Made by a program: the position numbers and the translations under genes. This document shows, piece after piece, positions 34,284 to 42,139 of a stretch of DNA of 63,260 nt; within the stretch, counting starts at the first letter, position 1; every line of letters starts with the position of its first letter. The notes beneath the pieces are model-generated. The model worked only from the letters and a program-made list of their open reading frames with translations. It did no database searches and was not told where the DNA came from. This stretch comes from Pseudoselenomonas ruminantium. GTDB taxonomy: Bacteria > Bacillota > Negativicutes > Selenomonadales > Selenomonadaceae. The DNA lies in contig SVBZ01000023.1 in NCBI GenBank assembly GCA_015058575.1, forward strand, positions 1 through 63,260, read 5' to 3'.

Positions 34284-35639
34284 TCACGCGACCCGAACAG
34301 TGAGATAGAGTTTTTCCATGCAGCAAGTCGGCTGTACAGCATAGTCCGACATAACTGAAGTCTTGGCTTCGCCCTGTGTCGGGATAGGGACATCCTTCGG
34401 ATCGAAGTTCTGAATGGCACGGACACGCTGATACTCTTTGTGAAGTGCCACAATATCGCCCCAGAGCCCCACACGACCGTTTGGGTCATTCTGTTCCTTG
34501 CCCATATATGTTTTGTTGAACAGACGAGCCATATCAATGGCAATCTGATCCAGCACACGGATAACCTGATTGAGAGAGAAGTCCTGGTTTTTCTTCTTCG
34601 AAAAGCTCGTGAAGGTGTTGATATCTTCAAGGATATTGACATCCCCCACCACATCGCCAGATACGGAATCAGCCACATTGTGGAACATCAGCATACCCGA
34701 CGTAATGGCCTGCTCCAGTTCCGTCTGCTTGTACTTCGTATTGATGGTGTACTCACCATCATACGTCTTATTGGTGCAAGAGGCGTTAACTGCACAGGAG
34801 GCCTCAGCACCAGTCAGCCAGTAAACCGCAGAGCCAGGCAGCGCACCCGCATCCTTGACGGCGTTCTTGAGGGAGATAACGCCCTCATAGTCCACATTCT
34901 CACGACCATAGATAATCAGCTGGAACTTAGCGCCCGAGCTGTCACGCATGCGCTTCGTGAACTGGATAAGGAGCTGCTGAATCGTGCTGTCACTGCCTGC
35001 ATACCCCATGGTATTGAAGTAATACGGCTCAATAGCATCGATGTATTCCTGATACTGCAGACCGGTAATCGAATCGCCATTGGAACCGCCCGAAAGGGTT
35101 ACCCCTGCAGTAAGCTCCAAATCCTCCGTGCGGATCCAGTCAACATAATCGTTATCGGCAACATCATCCCAGGTACTGACGCTCTTCTGCTCATCCACCT
35201 TTGCGTTGGTACCGTCAACCACCATATAGGTTACGACATCGACTTTTGTGGGGTCATCTACGTTAGCCGTTACTGCCACCGTGATATCATTGCCGCGGAT
35301 GCCCGGGTATTTGGCTCTTGCAATCGAGCCGGCCGCCTTCACAGCGCCATTATCCAAACGCCAGAAATACCCGGTCTTAAGGTTGAGGAACAAATCCCGA
35401 AGCGGTTTCAGCTCATCCGCCGTGTAGTCATAGCCAAAGTAGGCAATACTATTCTCCTGGAAGTTCTCTGCTGTTACCGTGAATACCTCCCCAACAGGGC
35501 CCCAGTCGAGCTCCAGAGGCATCGTGCCATAGCCCCGGTCAGAAATGTCCGAGGTTGCGCGAGCTTGGGAAACGAAATTGATATAAGTGCCCGGCAGTTT
35601 CTTATTCTGAAACAGCCAATTGCCGCCACCAAGTGCCAT
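34284..35639 (-). CDS. Contractile tail sheath protein (XkdK-like)
   Basis: 451 residues of the phage sheath family: N-terminal LPGTYINFVSQARA, the PGIRGNDITVAV domain, YWLTGAEASCAVNASCTNKTYDGEYT loop and the C-terminal VLDQIAIDMARLFNKTYMGK handshake region. Its presence shows a myovirus-type contractile tail. A shadow frame at 34241-34678 is not a gene. Confidence 0.93.
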   Translation of the reverse strand: MALGGGNWLFQNKKLPGTYINFVSQARATSDISDRGYGTMPLELDWGPVGEVFTVTAENFQENSIAYFGYDYTADELKPLRDLFLNLKTGYFWRLDNGAVKAAGSIARAKYPGIRGNDITVAVTANVDDPTKVDVVTYMVVDGTNAKVDEQKSVSTWDDVADNDYVDWIRTEDLELTAGVTLSGGSNGDSITGLQYQEYIDAIEPYYFNTMGYAGSDSTIQQLLIQFTKRMRDSSGAKFQLIIYGRENVDYEGVISLKNAVKDAGALPGSAVYWLTGAEASCAVNASCTNKTYDGEYTINTKYKQTELEQAITSGMLMFHNVADSVSGDVVGDVNILEDINTFTSFSKKKNQDFSLNQVIRVLDQIAIDMARLFNKTYMGKEQNDPNGRVGLWGDIVALHKEYQRVRAIQNFDPKDVPIPTQGEAKTSVMSDYAVQPTCCMEKLYLTVRVA

Positions 35640-35644
35640 TCAAA

Positions 35645-35842
35645 TCACTCCTTCCCATTTACCTTTTCAACAACTTTTGTCGTTTTGAACTTATCAATGG
35701 TGGCGTCCGCCTCTGCCATCGTATACTGCTTGTCATACTCCAAGGCAATCATCAGCACATCGCGCCAAGCACGATATTTCTTGGAATTGGCCAGCGCCTC
35801 CTTCGTATAGGTGGCTTCGGCCGCTTTCTTTTTATCTGCCAT
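35645..35842 (-). CDS. Small phage protein of unknown function
   Basis: 65 residues, ATG at 35842 with GAAGGAG upstream, very rich in Lys, Ala and Glu, helical. It fills the gap between the terminator-type protein and the sheath gene; similar small genes occur here in related phages. The function is not known. Confidence 0.65.
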   Translation of the reverse strand: MADKKKAAEATYTKEALANSKKYRAWRDVLMIALEYDKQYTMAEADATIDKFKTTKVVEKVNGKE

Positions 35843-35847
35843 ACTGT

Positions 35848-36276
35848 TCACTCCTTCAAATGGCCAGTCTGTATAAGGGTTTCCATGTATTCTTCCCGGT
35901 CGAGGACCTTGAACACAAAGAAATCATAATCAATGAAGAAATGCAGGACACCGTCCTGTACCTCATAATGGATACCAGTACCACGGGTAAGATTGTCGCC
36001 GATATGGATATATTCCAGTGCCATGGATAAGGTATCTGCCACCTCCGCAAGCTCGCGGGCAATTTTTTCCCGTTCTTCCGGATGGTACTCAATATCGAGA
36101 CTGTATACTCTTCGGTATCGGTTTCGAATAACCAAATCCTGTGATACCGTCAATATCCGAATGAAAAAGCAGGGCTCGCTGAGCTCCTGCTTCTCTTCAT
36201 CCACATATACTGTTGTTTCACTTCCGAAGGTATCCCGCAATTTCTGAATGATACCCGTGATTATATCATTGCCCAT
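35848..36276 (-). CDS. Phage tail terminator-like protein (DUF6838-type)
   Basis: 142 residues beginning IITGIIQKLRDTFG, with EEKQELSEPCFFIRIL and YSLDIEYHPEEREK motifs and a C-terminal DYDFFVFK strand. The fold and place resemble tail-completion proteins that cap the tube before joining the head. Overlaps the upstream gene by 11 bases. Confidence 0.75.
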   Translation of the reverse strand: MGNDIITGIIQKLRDTFGSETTVYVDEEKQELSEPCFFIRILTVSQDLVIRNRYRRVYSLDIEYHPEEREKIARELAEVADTLSMALEYIHIGDNLTRGTGIHYEVQDGVLHFFIDYDFFVFKVLDREEYMETLIQTGHLKE

Positions 36277-36850
36277 CGAATACCTCCCGTAAAAACTTAT
36301 TCAGCTTCCGCTGCAGGATAGCTGGCGCCTGCGCACTAAGCTCTTTAGCGCTCTTGGTCATCATGAACTGACCGCGAACCCAGCTTTTCTTTAGCTTCTT
36401 GCCAAGCACCGGCACAAACCTGCCGCTCTGCTGCCGATGGCCATACTCCACATACGAGGCATAGGACACCGGATTCTTTACCACGATGATGTAATAGTTC
36501 CCCTGATGGGAAACATGTATCGTTCGTGAAAACTGCATGGGGTTGGTCTGCCCGCCGCTTTTGGCCGCTCCCTCGCTCGTTGCTGTCCAGCCCCGGCGAA
36601 GTGTGCCGCCATTGGTGAGCCTCTTGAGCTTAGGCTTGCCGTTCTTGCCCTTGGCATAAGTGCCATCGTTATTGCGGACAGCTTCAAATACGCCATTACC
36701 GACCGGTGTACGCTTGATGACTTTGGTCAAGAAGCGGGCGGCCATCTCCCTGCAGGAGCTCTCAAAAAACTGCTGCTTTTGTGGCCCTGTCAGCGCCTCA
36801 TTGATTCTGGCCCTGAGCATTTCCAGTCCGCTATTATCTACCTTTGCCAT
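36266..36850 (-). CDS. HK97 gp10-family head-tail protein (XkdI-like)
   Basis: About 194 residues; VIKRTPVGNGVFE, GGTLRRGW and NPVSYASYVEYGHRQ are characteristic of gp10-type neck proteins. The ATG at 36850 overlaps the stop of the previous gene (TGATG) and follows GAGGAG. Confidence 0.88.
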   Translation of the reverse strand: MAKVDNSGLEMLRARINEALTGPQKQQFFESSCREMAARFLTKVIKRTPVGNGVFEAVRNNDGTYAKGKNGKPKLKRLTNGGTLRRGWTATSEGAAKSGGQTNPMQFSRTIHVSHQGNYYIIVVKNPVSYASYVEYGHRQQSGRFVPVLGKKLKKSWVRGQFMMTKSAKELSAQAPAILQRKLNKFLREVFDGQ

Positions 36851-37227
36851 CACGCATACTCCTCTGCCAGCTTTAGGGCAATTTCCTGATGTGTGGCATA
36901 CACCTTAGCAGGGCCGCTGTTTTCATAGTTCGTGGTAACCCCGCATTGCGTAACCGTGATATAGCACCCCGGAGGAATAGCCACATCCGGCGCAAGGAAA
37001 AGCGTTATTCCCTGTTCAATCGTATCAGCCGTAACAGAATCGGCTGCCGCTGGTGCCCGGTCATAGGACAATCGGCAAGGAGCCTCTTCAAGATAAACGG
37101 TTCGCTCCTTGATATCCTCCCCTGTGGCGGCCCTCGTCTGCTCATAACGATAAATTGTGCAGGTTCCATCGTAACAGCTCTCCAACAGGCCTCGGGCGCG
37201 CCTCAGCGCACTTTCATATTTGCCCAT
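36850..37227 (-). CDS. Head-tail stopper-like protein (XkdH-like)
   Basis: 125 residues with a barrel-like strand pattern (GTCTIYRYEQTRAATGEDIKER, PCRLSYDRA, ITLFLAPDVAIPPGCYITVTQ). This matches XkdH/gp16-type connectors that close the head after packaging. Confidence 0.78.
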   Translation of the reverse strand: MGKYESALRRARGLLESCYDGTCTIYRYEQTRAATGEDIKERTVYLEEAPCRLSYDRAPAAADSVTADTIEQGITLFLAPDVAIPPGCYITVTQCGVTTNYENSGPAKVYATHQEIALKLAEEYA

Positions 37228-37230
37228 TGG

Positions 37231-37587
37231 TTACCACCTCAGCCTTCTATACTGGTTCAACTGCGGAATATAATTCTTTAGCAGGGAGGCCGCAAAGGTT
37301 GCCTCGTACTTGGTAGAGCCGAAGTTTACCTGCGTATCGCCTTCCTTGATGGAAGTTACGTTTCCGCCCGCTCCATCCGCATCGCCAACACCCTCATTGC
37401 GATAAAGGTCCATGGCCATGCGGTAGGCCGTGTTCTTTAAGCCGTTGGGCAGTTCGTCAAGGTTGCAGTAGTTCAGAATAACTTCCTGCACATCATCCAG
37501 TACGAACGTGAGAATGGCATCCTGCGATGTATCCGATACCGCCAGCCCTAATAGCGACTTTAGCGCTTCAAGTTCAAGTGTCACCAT
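37231..37587 (-). CDS. Head-tail connector protein (gp6/XkdG-neighbour type)
   Basis: 118 residues, helical, with LEALKSLLGLAVSDTSQDAILTFVLDDVQEVILNYC at the N-terminus, as in phage gp6/gp15-like connectors that extend the portal. Three bases upstream of the stopper gene. Confidence 0.85.
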   Translation of the reverse strand: MVTLELEALKSLLGLAVSDTSQDAILTFVLDDVQEVILNYCNLDELPNGLKNTAYRMAMDLYRNEGVGDADGAGGNVTSIKEGDTQVNFGSTKYEATFAASLLKNYIPQLNQYRRLRW

Positions 37588-37615
37588 TTACCCACCTCCT
37601 AAAAAATGGGCATAA

Positions 37616-37641
37616 GAAAACCGCCTGACTGCTCAGACGGT
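37616..37641 (-). terminator. Terminator after the YjcQ-like gene
   Basis: ACCGTCTGA and TCAGGCGGT (one G-U) form a 9-bp stem with a short loop followed by TTTTC. It overlaps the last codons of the YjcQ-like gene. Confidence 0.65.
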
Positions 37642-38010
37642 TCACATACCCATAAACTTTGCAATGAACGACGGGATTGTAGAAATCAATCCCTGTTCAG
37701 CCATATTTTTCATTTTCTGCATCAGCGAATTTTCTACCAGATAGCTGATTCCCGTAGGCGTAATCGCGAAACGACGAGTGTACTTTATCCCTGGCCAGTC
37801 CCTGCCGGGAATAGCCACTAAAGATGCACCCTCAACAAGGCCATCCTCCAGCAGATGTATTAGAATGTAATCCCAATACCGCTCGTTGATATTCTTGTCA
37901 ACGCGGAATTTGTCCAGCGCATCTATATTCGGGAATTGGCCTTCCTTCAAGCACTCGTACAGGTAGCTTAGCAATTGATAGACAATCACATGATAATCAT
38001 TGGCTGCCAT
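37642..38010 (-). CDS. YjcQ-family winged-helix protein
   Basis: 122 residues matching the YjcQ family: an N-terminal helix block (VIVYQLLSYLYECLKEG), a recognition-helix region and AITPTGISYLVENSLMQKM. Such genes are frequent in prophages as small accessory regulators. It stands alone between two terminators inside the head-tail gene cluster, which marks it as a cargo gene. Confidence 0.7.
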   Translation of the reverse strand: MAANDYHVIVYQLLSYLYECLKEGQFPNIDALDKFRVDKNINERYWDYILIHLLEDGLVEGASLVAIPGRDWPGIKYTRRFAITPTGISYLVENSLMQKMKNMAEQGLISTIPSFIAKFMGM

Positions 38011-38034
38011 GGTTTACCTCCCCAAGAATACGCA

Positions 38035-38065
38035 TAATAAAAGCACCTGCAAATCCGCAGATGCT
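38035..38065 (-). terminator. Terminator downstream of the structured RNA
   Basis: AGCATCTGC and GCAGGTGCT (one G-U) form a 9-bp stem with a 6-nt loop and TTTTATT after it on the minus strand. It ends transcripts from the minor head/toxin gene. Confidence 0.8.
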
Positions 38066-38079
38066 ATAATTCAAACTTT

Positions 38080-38186
38080 GAGAGTCCCTTGGCAGGCGTG
38101 CCATTCCCCTGCATCTACTCGAAGTTACCTTCTGTCTTGCCAGCGGCGTGTAGTCGACACGAAATCTACTACCTCAAGAGACCCTC
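38080..38186 (-). ncRNA. Candidate structured RNA in the 3' region of the minor head/toxin gene
   Basis: Starting two bases after the TGA of the upstream gene, GAGGGTCTCTT (38186-38176) pairs with AAGGGACTCTC (38090-38080) over 11 bp with two G-U pairs. Inside lie further hairpins: CGTGT/ACACG, GAAG-GTAA-CTTC and TGGCA-CGCC-TGCCA. The region carries no reading frame and is followed by a terminator. I know no matching RNA class. Whether it is processed, or acts as a regulator or antitoxin, is open. Confidence 0.5.
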
Positions 38187-38187
38187 T

Positions 38188-40266
38188 TCAGCTACTTTCA
38201 TTATAGCTATTATTCGGCCTCGTGTAAAGTTTTTTCTTGTTTCTGATATATTTCCTCGCTTTTTTATCACTTATTTTCATAAAGGTTATGATAGAATTTG
38301 AATAATTATCAGGGTCATCAGATGTTGCCAAACGCAAGATAATATTGAAATTTTCATTCTTCGTCCTAAATGTTTTTAACAGAAAGGCCGTATTTGGCAA
38401 ATTAGCCTCAAAGATATAATCTGGCGCGGCAACAATTAATGGGAAGTATTGCATAAATCTTTCATAGTCCTTTGGGTGGTGATCCTTAATATGCTGAATT
38501 CTTTCATCAGTTATAATGACATCGTCTGTCCTTATATCCTTTGTCACACACTCATATAGCGACTTATCCAATTTTCCTACATAATGCACATCTGACACTT
38601 TCGACACCCCTCTATTGCTACCACGGGGTATTATATCATTTATCAAGCTATTCTGGCTAGATGTCCGGTTTGAGAACTTCTTCTCCCATTCGGGATAAGT
38701 CATATCCGCTGGCACCATGACACGCTTCCCGGTATCCGGGTCACGCGCTGCACGCTTATCCATCGACTTAAAAGCAACTGACTGCCGTCCGATTTCTGTT
38801 TTCGGCAACTTAAAGTATTTGTCGATAACCTCCAATACCTGCTTGGAATAGGTATAGTCCTTTCCAAAGCCCAGAGTTTGAAGGCCCATTTCTGCGCATT
38901 TTGCGTGTGCAAAAGCCTCAGCCATAAATTCATCCAGATAATTCTTATCTGGATTATCAGCATACGCACTAATGGAGATATTTGGATTCTTTGCTCTAGC
39001 TTTTCGGTAGGCGGTTCGTATCTTCCGAATCTCATTCCAAAACAGATGATTATCAGTAAGGCCAAATTTATCCGCCTTTTCCACAGCCAAGGTATGCGCA
39101 AACTCATGCACCACAACATCATCGAGAGTAGAAGATAGTCTCATTGACGAGGATGTTATATCAACCTCGCCTGAACCAGACTGGATAGTTTTCCTGTCTG
39201 CCTTGTGCTCCACCGTCTTTAATTTGGTCTTATACTCCGATGATAGTTTGCCAAGAAGCAGTTTGGTTTTGTCCCAATTGGCTCCATCCATATTCTTGAA
39301 TTGAATATCTGTCTTTGTGAGCTCTGCTTTCTCATCATCCCCAAAGTAAGGCACGATGCAGGACCGGCACCAACAGTGCATAGGCGGTGCATTGGTTCCA
39401 GGCTTATAGTCCTTCACCTTGTACACCTTGCCATCATGTGCACGGCAGATCTCCGATGTTTTACGGTCAAGGGTGGCCACAAACTCGTATTCCTCAACAT
39501 CAAGGTCAGCAAAACAATCCCGCTGGGCTTTTCCGCTGATGAAAGCGCTCTCCGTCATAACAAGGCGGGCGGCTGCAGATTTTGCGGCATTCATCCGCTT
39601 GGCGATGTTCTTGACCGCCGTATCGAGCTTATCGCCACGAGTAACGGCGTTCTGCATCTCCTGCTGGAGCGTGCTTACCAGTTTATCCTTATCCCGCCAC
39701 AACCTGTCGGAGAAGTTCTTTCCATCAGCGACCCAGGGATTTTTTACGATGGTATCAATACGCTGAGGATTAACCGCAGACAAATCATAATGGACATCCA
39801 TGCCGGTATCTATCGTAAAGGCACTCCTGCGGAAGCCCTCGGTGTAGATATCCTTCATGAGCTTATCCAGCCCATCCACCTGATTACCGTAAAGCACCTC
39901 AAGCTGTTGCTGGAGTTGTAGCTTTATAGCCTCGAACCGGGTGATATGTACCTTTGCGGATGCGTTTTCGAGTTGTTTTTTCCACTTGTCGGTGTAATTG
40001 CTCTCACGCCCTCTTTTTATGTACTCTTCCACAGTCCAGTGAAACTCTTTCAGCTCATCCCGCGAGAGCAGCTTGCGCGCATTGGCGGCCGAGATTTCAT
40101 TGTTATCGCCCAGACGCTGATACCAGCGGGCAATTTCCTTTTCAATCTCCGCCATGGCCAGTTGGAACTGCCGCTCAACCTCATCGGCGTTATACCGTTC
40201 GCCCTTTTGCAAAAGCGCCGCTTCAAGTTCTTCAAACCGGCGCTGCCAATAAGCAGAACTTTTCAT
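38188..40266 (-). CDS. Minor head protein fused to a zincin protease and a PBECR-type nuclease domain
   Basis: 692 residues in three parts. About 100-310 is a Mu gpF-type head morphogenesis domain ending in the Cys/His cluster CRAHDGK...PMHCWCRSC. About 375-465 is a metallopeptidase-like segment with HEFAHT (387-392) and a downstream DEFMAEAFAHAK. About 555-675 resembles the phage-borne Barnase/EndoU/Colicin-E5/RelE-like (PBECR) nuclease domains: DDVIITDERIQHIKDHHPKD, then YFPLIVAAPDYIFE and NIILRLAT. Protein from the mature head may be injected with DNA and act in the host. The 3' part is visibly richer in A and T, suggesting acquisition. Confidence 0.85.
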   Translation of the reverse strand: MKSSAYWQRRFEELEAALLQKGERYNADEVERQFQLAMAEIEKEIARWYQRLGDNNEISAANARKLLSRDELKEFHWTVEEYIKRGRESNYTDKWKKQLENASAKVHITRFEAIKLQLQQQLEVLYGNQVDGLDKLMKDIYTEGFRRSAFTIDTGMDVHYDLSAVNPQRIDTIVKNPWVADGKNFSDRLWRDKDKLVSTLQQEMQNAVTRGDKLDTAVKNIAKRMNAAKSAAARLVMTESAFISGKAQRDCFADLDVEEYEFVATLDRKTSEICRAHDGKVYKVKDYKPGTNAPPMHCWCRSCIVPYFGDDEKAELTKTDIQFKNMDGANWDKTKLLLGKLSSEYKTKLKTVEHKADRKTIQSGSGEVDITSSSMRLSSTLDDVVVHEFAHTLAVEKADKFGLTDNHLFWNEIRKIRTAYRKARAKNPNISISAYADNPDKNYLDEFMAEAFAHAKCAEMGLQTLGFGKDYTYSKQVLEVIDKYFKLPKTEIGRQSVAFKSMDKRAARDPDTGKRVMVPADMTYPEWEKKFSNRTSSQNSLINDIIPRGSNRGVSKVSDVHYVGKLDKSLYECVTKDIRTDDVIITDERIQHIKDHHPKDYERFMQYFPLIVAAPDYIFEANLPNTAFLLKTFRTKNENFNIILRLATSDDPDNYSNSIITFMKISDKKARKYIRNKKKLYTRPNNSYNESS

Positions 40267-40281
40267 GCGGCGCTCCTTTCA

Positions 40282-41271
40282 TCAGCCGATCTTGTGCTTG
40301 AACGCGACCATGCGGATTGCCTTCGGCTCGTAAACACGCTCCCAGTTCTGGGCGTTGGCCAACTCCGAACGGCTCACAGTTTCCGTGTTGGCACGAACAG
40401 CGTTCGTGAACTTGATTCCGCGCGGATGCAGGATGAACGTCTTGCGGTTGATGAGGTAATCAACGCCGGAGCCCTTACGTTTATCACGGTCAATTTCCGT
40501 CGGTACAAATCCCGTTGGGGAGCCGTTACCGTAGGCAATAGCACCGTTACCGAACAGGTAGGTGGTGTATACGCCGTTTGCTACCGGGCAGCCATCATCA
40601 ACGATGACACGGCGGCCCTGATACGTCTCAAATTCAACATCCGTGGAGTCACGCTCGAACTGGATGAGGTTCTGCTTCTTGAGGTATGCCTTGGTTGCAG
40701 AGTGCATAGCTACTGCGGTCAGCTGGCTCTGAGCATCGCCCAGGAGCTGGCAGGCATCGATGAAAGCAGAAGCGGAAATCTTGGCCGCGTCGCCCGTTTT
40801 GCCGGAGATATCGAGGATATGGTCTTCCAGCGGGGTTACCGTGGTGCCATCAGCAGTGTAGCTGCCAAAGACGCCATTCAGCTCGTTGACGAGCTCCTTC
40901 TGCATGTCACGGGCCCAGAAACCAGCAACGAGAGAGCCGATAGCAGCCATCGGATCACTGCCAGCCAGTGCTGCAGAAAGGTCGGTGGCGCTCCATGACT
41001 TCGCACGGCGAATGGTCGTGGAGACATCCTTTTTGCTTGTGATCTTTGCGGCGGTGAGGTCGGCACCTTCCACCACGTTCTCGGAATCACCAGTCAGATC
41101 CTCAAAGAACGGCATGTTATGCACCGGGGCCGCTTCACTTGCGAGGCGGTCAAACTCCGGAGAGTGCGCGATAATGCCACTCTGGAACAATGCGGAAAGC
41201 TCCATGGTTTTCTGCACCGTGTACGGCGTAAACAGTTCTGGGACGATAACGTCTGCTAAAGTAGTTCCCAT
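40282..41271 (-). CDS. Major capsid protein
   Basis: 329 residues of an HK97-fold major capsid protein: N-terminal VIVPELFTPYTVQKTMELSALFQSGII, the spine-helix region with SWSATDLSAALAGSDPM, and a strand-rich P and A domain (QGRRVIVDDGCPV, YLFGNGAIAYGNG). It follows the scaffold gene, as expected. GGAGG lies before the ATG. Confidence 0.92.
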   Translation of the reverse strand: MGTTLADVIVPELFTPYTVQKTMELSALFQSGIIAHSPEFDRLASEAAPVHNMPFFEDLTGDSENVVEGADLTAAKITSKKDVSTTIRRAKSWSATDLSAALAGSDPMAAIGSLVAGFWARDMQKELVNELNGVFGSYTADGTTVTPLEDHILDISGKTGDAAKISASAFIDACQLLGDAQSQLTAVAMHSATKAYLKKQNLIQFERDSTDVEFETYQGRRVIVDDGCPVANGVYTTYLFGNGAIAYGNGSPTGFVPTEIDRDKRKGSGVDYLINRKTFILHPRGIKFTNAVRANTETVSRSELANAQNWERVYEPKAIRMVAFKHKIG

Positions 41272-41285
41272 AATTCAATTCCTCC

Positions 41286-41912
41286 TTAAATCTTCACTCC
41301 CGCCTCGGCAGCCAATGCGCGCGCCTGCTCGGGGTTATCTCTAAGCAACTTGCCCTGCTCCGTCAAGTTGAAGCTCTCCTTCTTGAACGGATTTGCAGCG
41401 GGCGGCTGACCCGCCCCGCCATTGGGCTGATAGTTCGGTTTGCCGATGGTGGCCTTAAAAAGAAAACCTTTATCCTTTTTGAGGGCTTCCACCTGCTCGG
41501 TTAATCCAGCGACTTTTCCATCTTCGCCTAAGATGAGTTTGTCCTTGTCAATAAGGCCCGTTACGATATCGGCGTCCTGGGCGCTGTCACCAATCGCCAG
41601 CTTGATGGCCGTGTCAATCTTCAAGGCTTTGGCCTGCGCCTCGAAATCGGCCTTCTGCTGCTTGTTGGCGGCCTGCAGTTCCTCAATCTGTTTCTTGAGG
41701 CCTTCATTATCGCCCACGTTTTTCTTGAGGGATCCAAGCTGCTTGTCACGTTCTGCCAGCTGGTCAGTCAGTGCTTTTTTGCTCTCGTTCACCTCGTTGA
41801 ACCGACTCTTGGGGACGAATTCGCCATCGAGGAAGTTCTTCACAGCCTGTTCAGCTTCGCCCATCTTGTCGTCGGCAACACCGATATTTTTCAGTAACTC
41901 GTGAATGTTCAT
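41286..41912 (-). CDS. Phage scaffolding protein (GP20-like)
   Basis: 208 residues: a long charged coiled coil (about 30-105, KSRFNEVNESKKALTDQLAERDKQLGSL) and a C-terminal Gly/Pro-rich piece with NPFKKESFNLTEQGKLL. This is the standard layout of the GP20 minor structural/scaffold family that directs shell assembly. Confidence 0.9.
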   Translation of the reverse strand: MNIHELLKNIGVADDKMGEAEQAVKNFLDGEFVPKSRFNEVNESKKALTDQLAERDKQLGSLKKNVGDNEGLKKQIEELQAANKQQKADFEAQAKALKIDTAIKLAIGDSAQDADIVTGLIDKDKLILGEDGKVAGLTEQVEALKKDKGFLFKATIGKPNYQPNGGAGQPPAANPFKKESFNLTEQGKLLRDNPEQARALAAEAGVKI

Positions 41913-41968
41913 TGGTCAATCTCTCCTATCCGGTTTTTACGGTGGTAACCTGCCACCATAAGGAACGG

Positions 41969-42139
41969 TTATTTCTTGCCCTTGGATTTCTCTGCCTTGG
42001 GTACTTCGAACGGCTTACCATCAACCAGGCATTTCTGCACCAGCTGGATAACGCCGTTCTCGTTGGAATTCTCCATCACTGCGGAAATCGGGAAATCCTG
42101 CCCGAATTTCTCAGCATACAGACACAACAGCTCATACAT
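41969..42139 (-). CDS. 56-residue protein between portal and scaffold
   Basis: ATG at 42139 follows GGAGGTG and overlaps the portal stop by eight bases. The product starts MYELLCLYAEKFGQDFP and ends in a Lys/Gly-rich tail. Small proteins of this kind follow the portal in many Firmicutes phages; the role is unknown. The open frame continuing upstream to 42349 is a shadow of the portal gene. Confidence 0.65.
   Translation of the reverse strand: MYELLCLYAEKFGQDFPISAVMENSNENGVIQLVQKCLVDGKPFEVPKAEKSKGKK

Noticed and set aside
34241..34678. 145-codon minus-strand frame downstream of the sheath
   Set aside because: It overlaps the sheath gene in another frame and would be Trp/Arg/Ser-rich with no homologous pattern.
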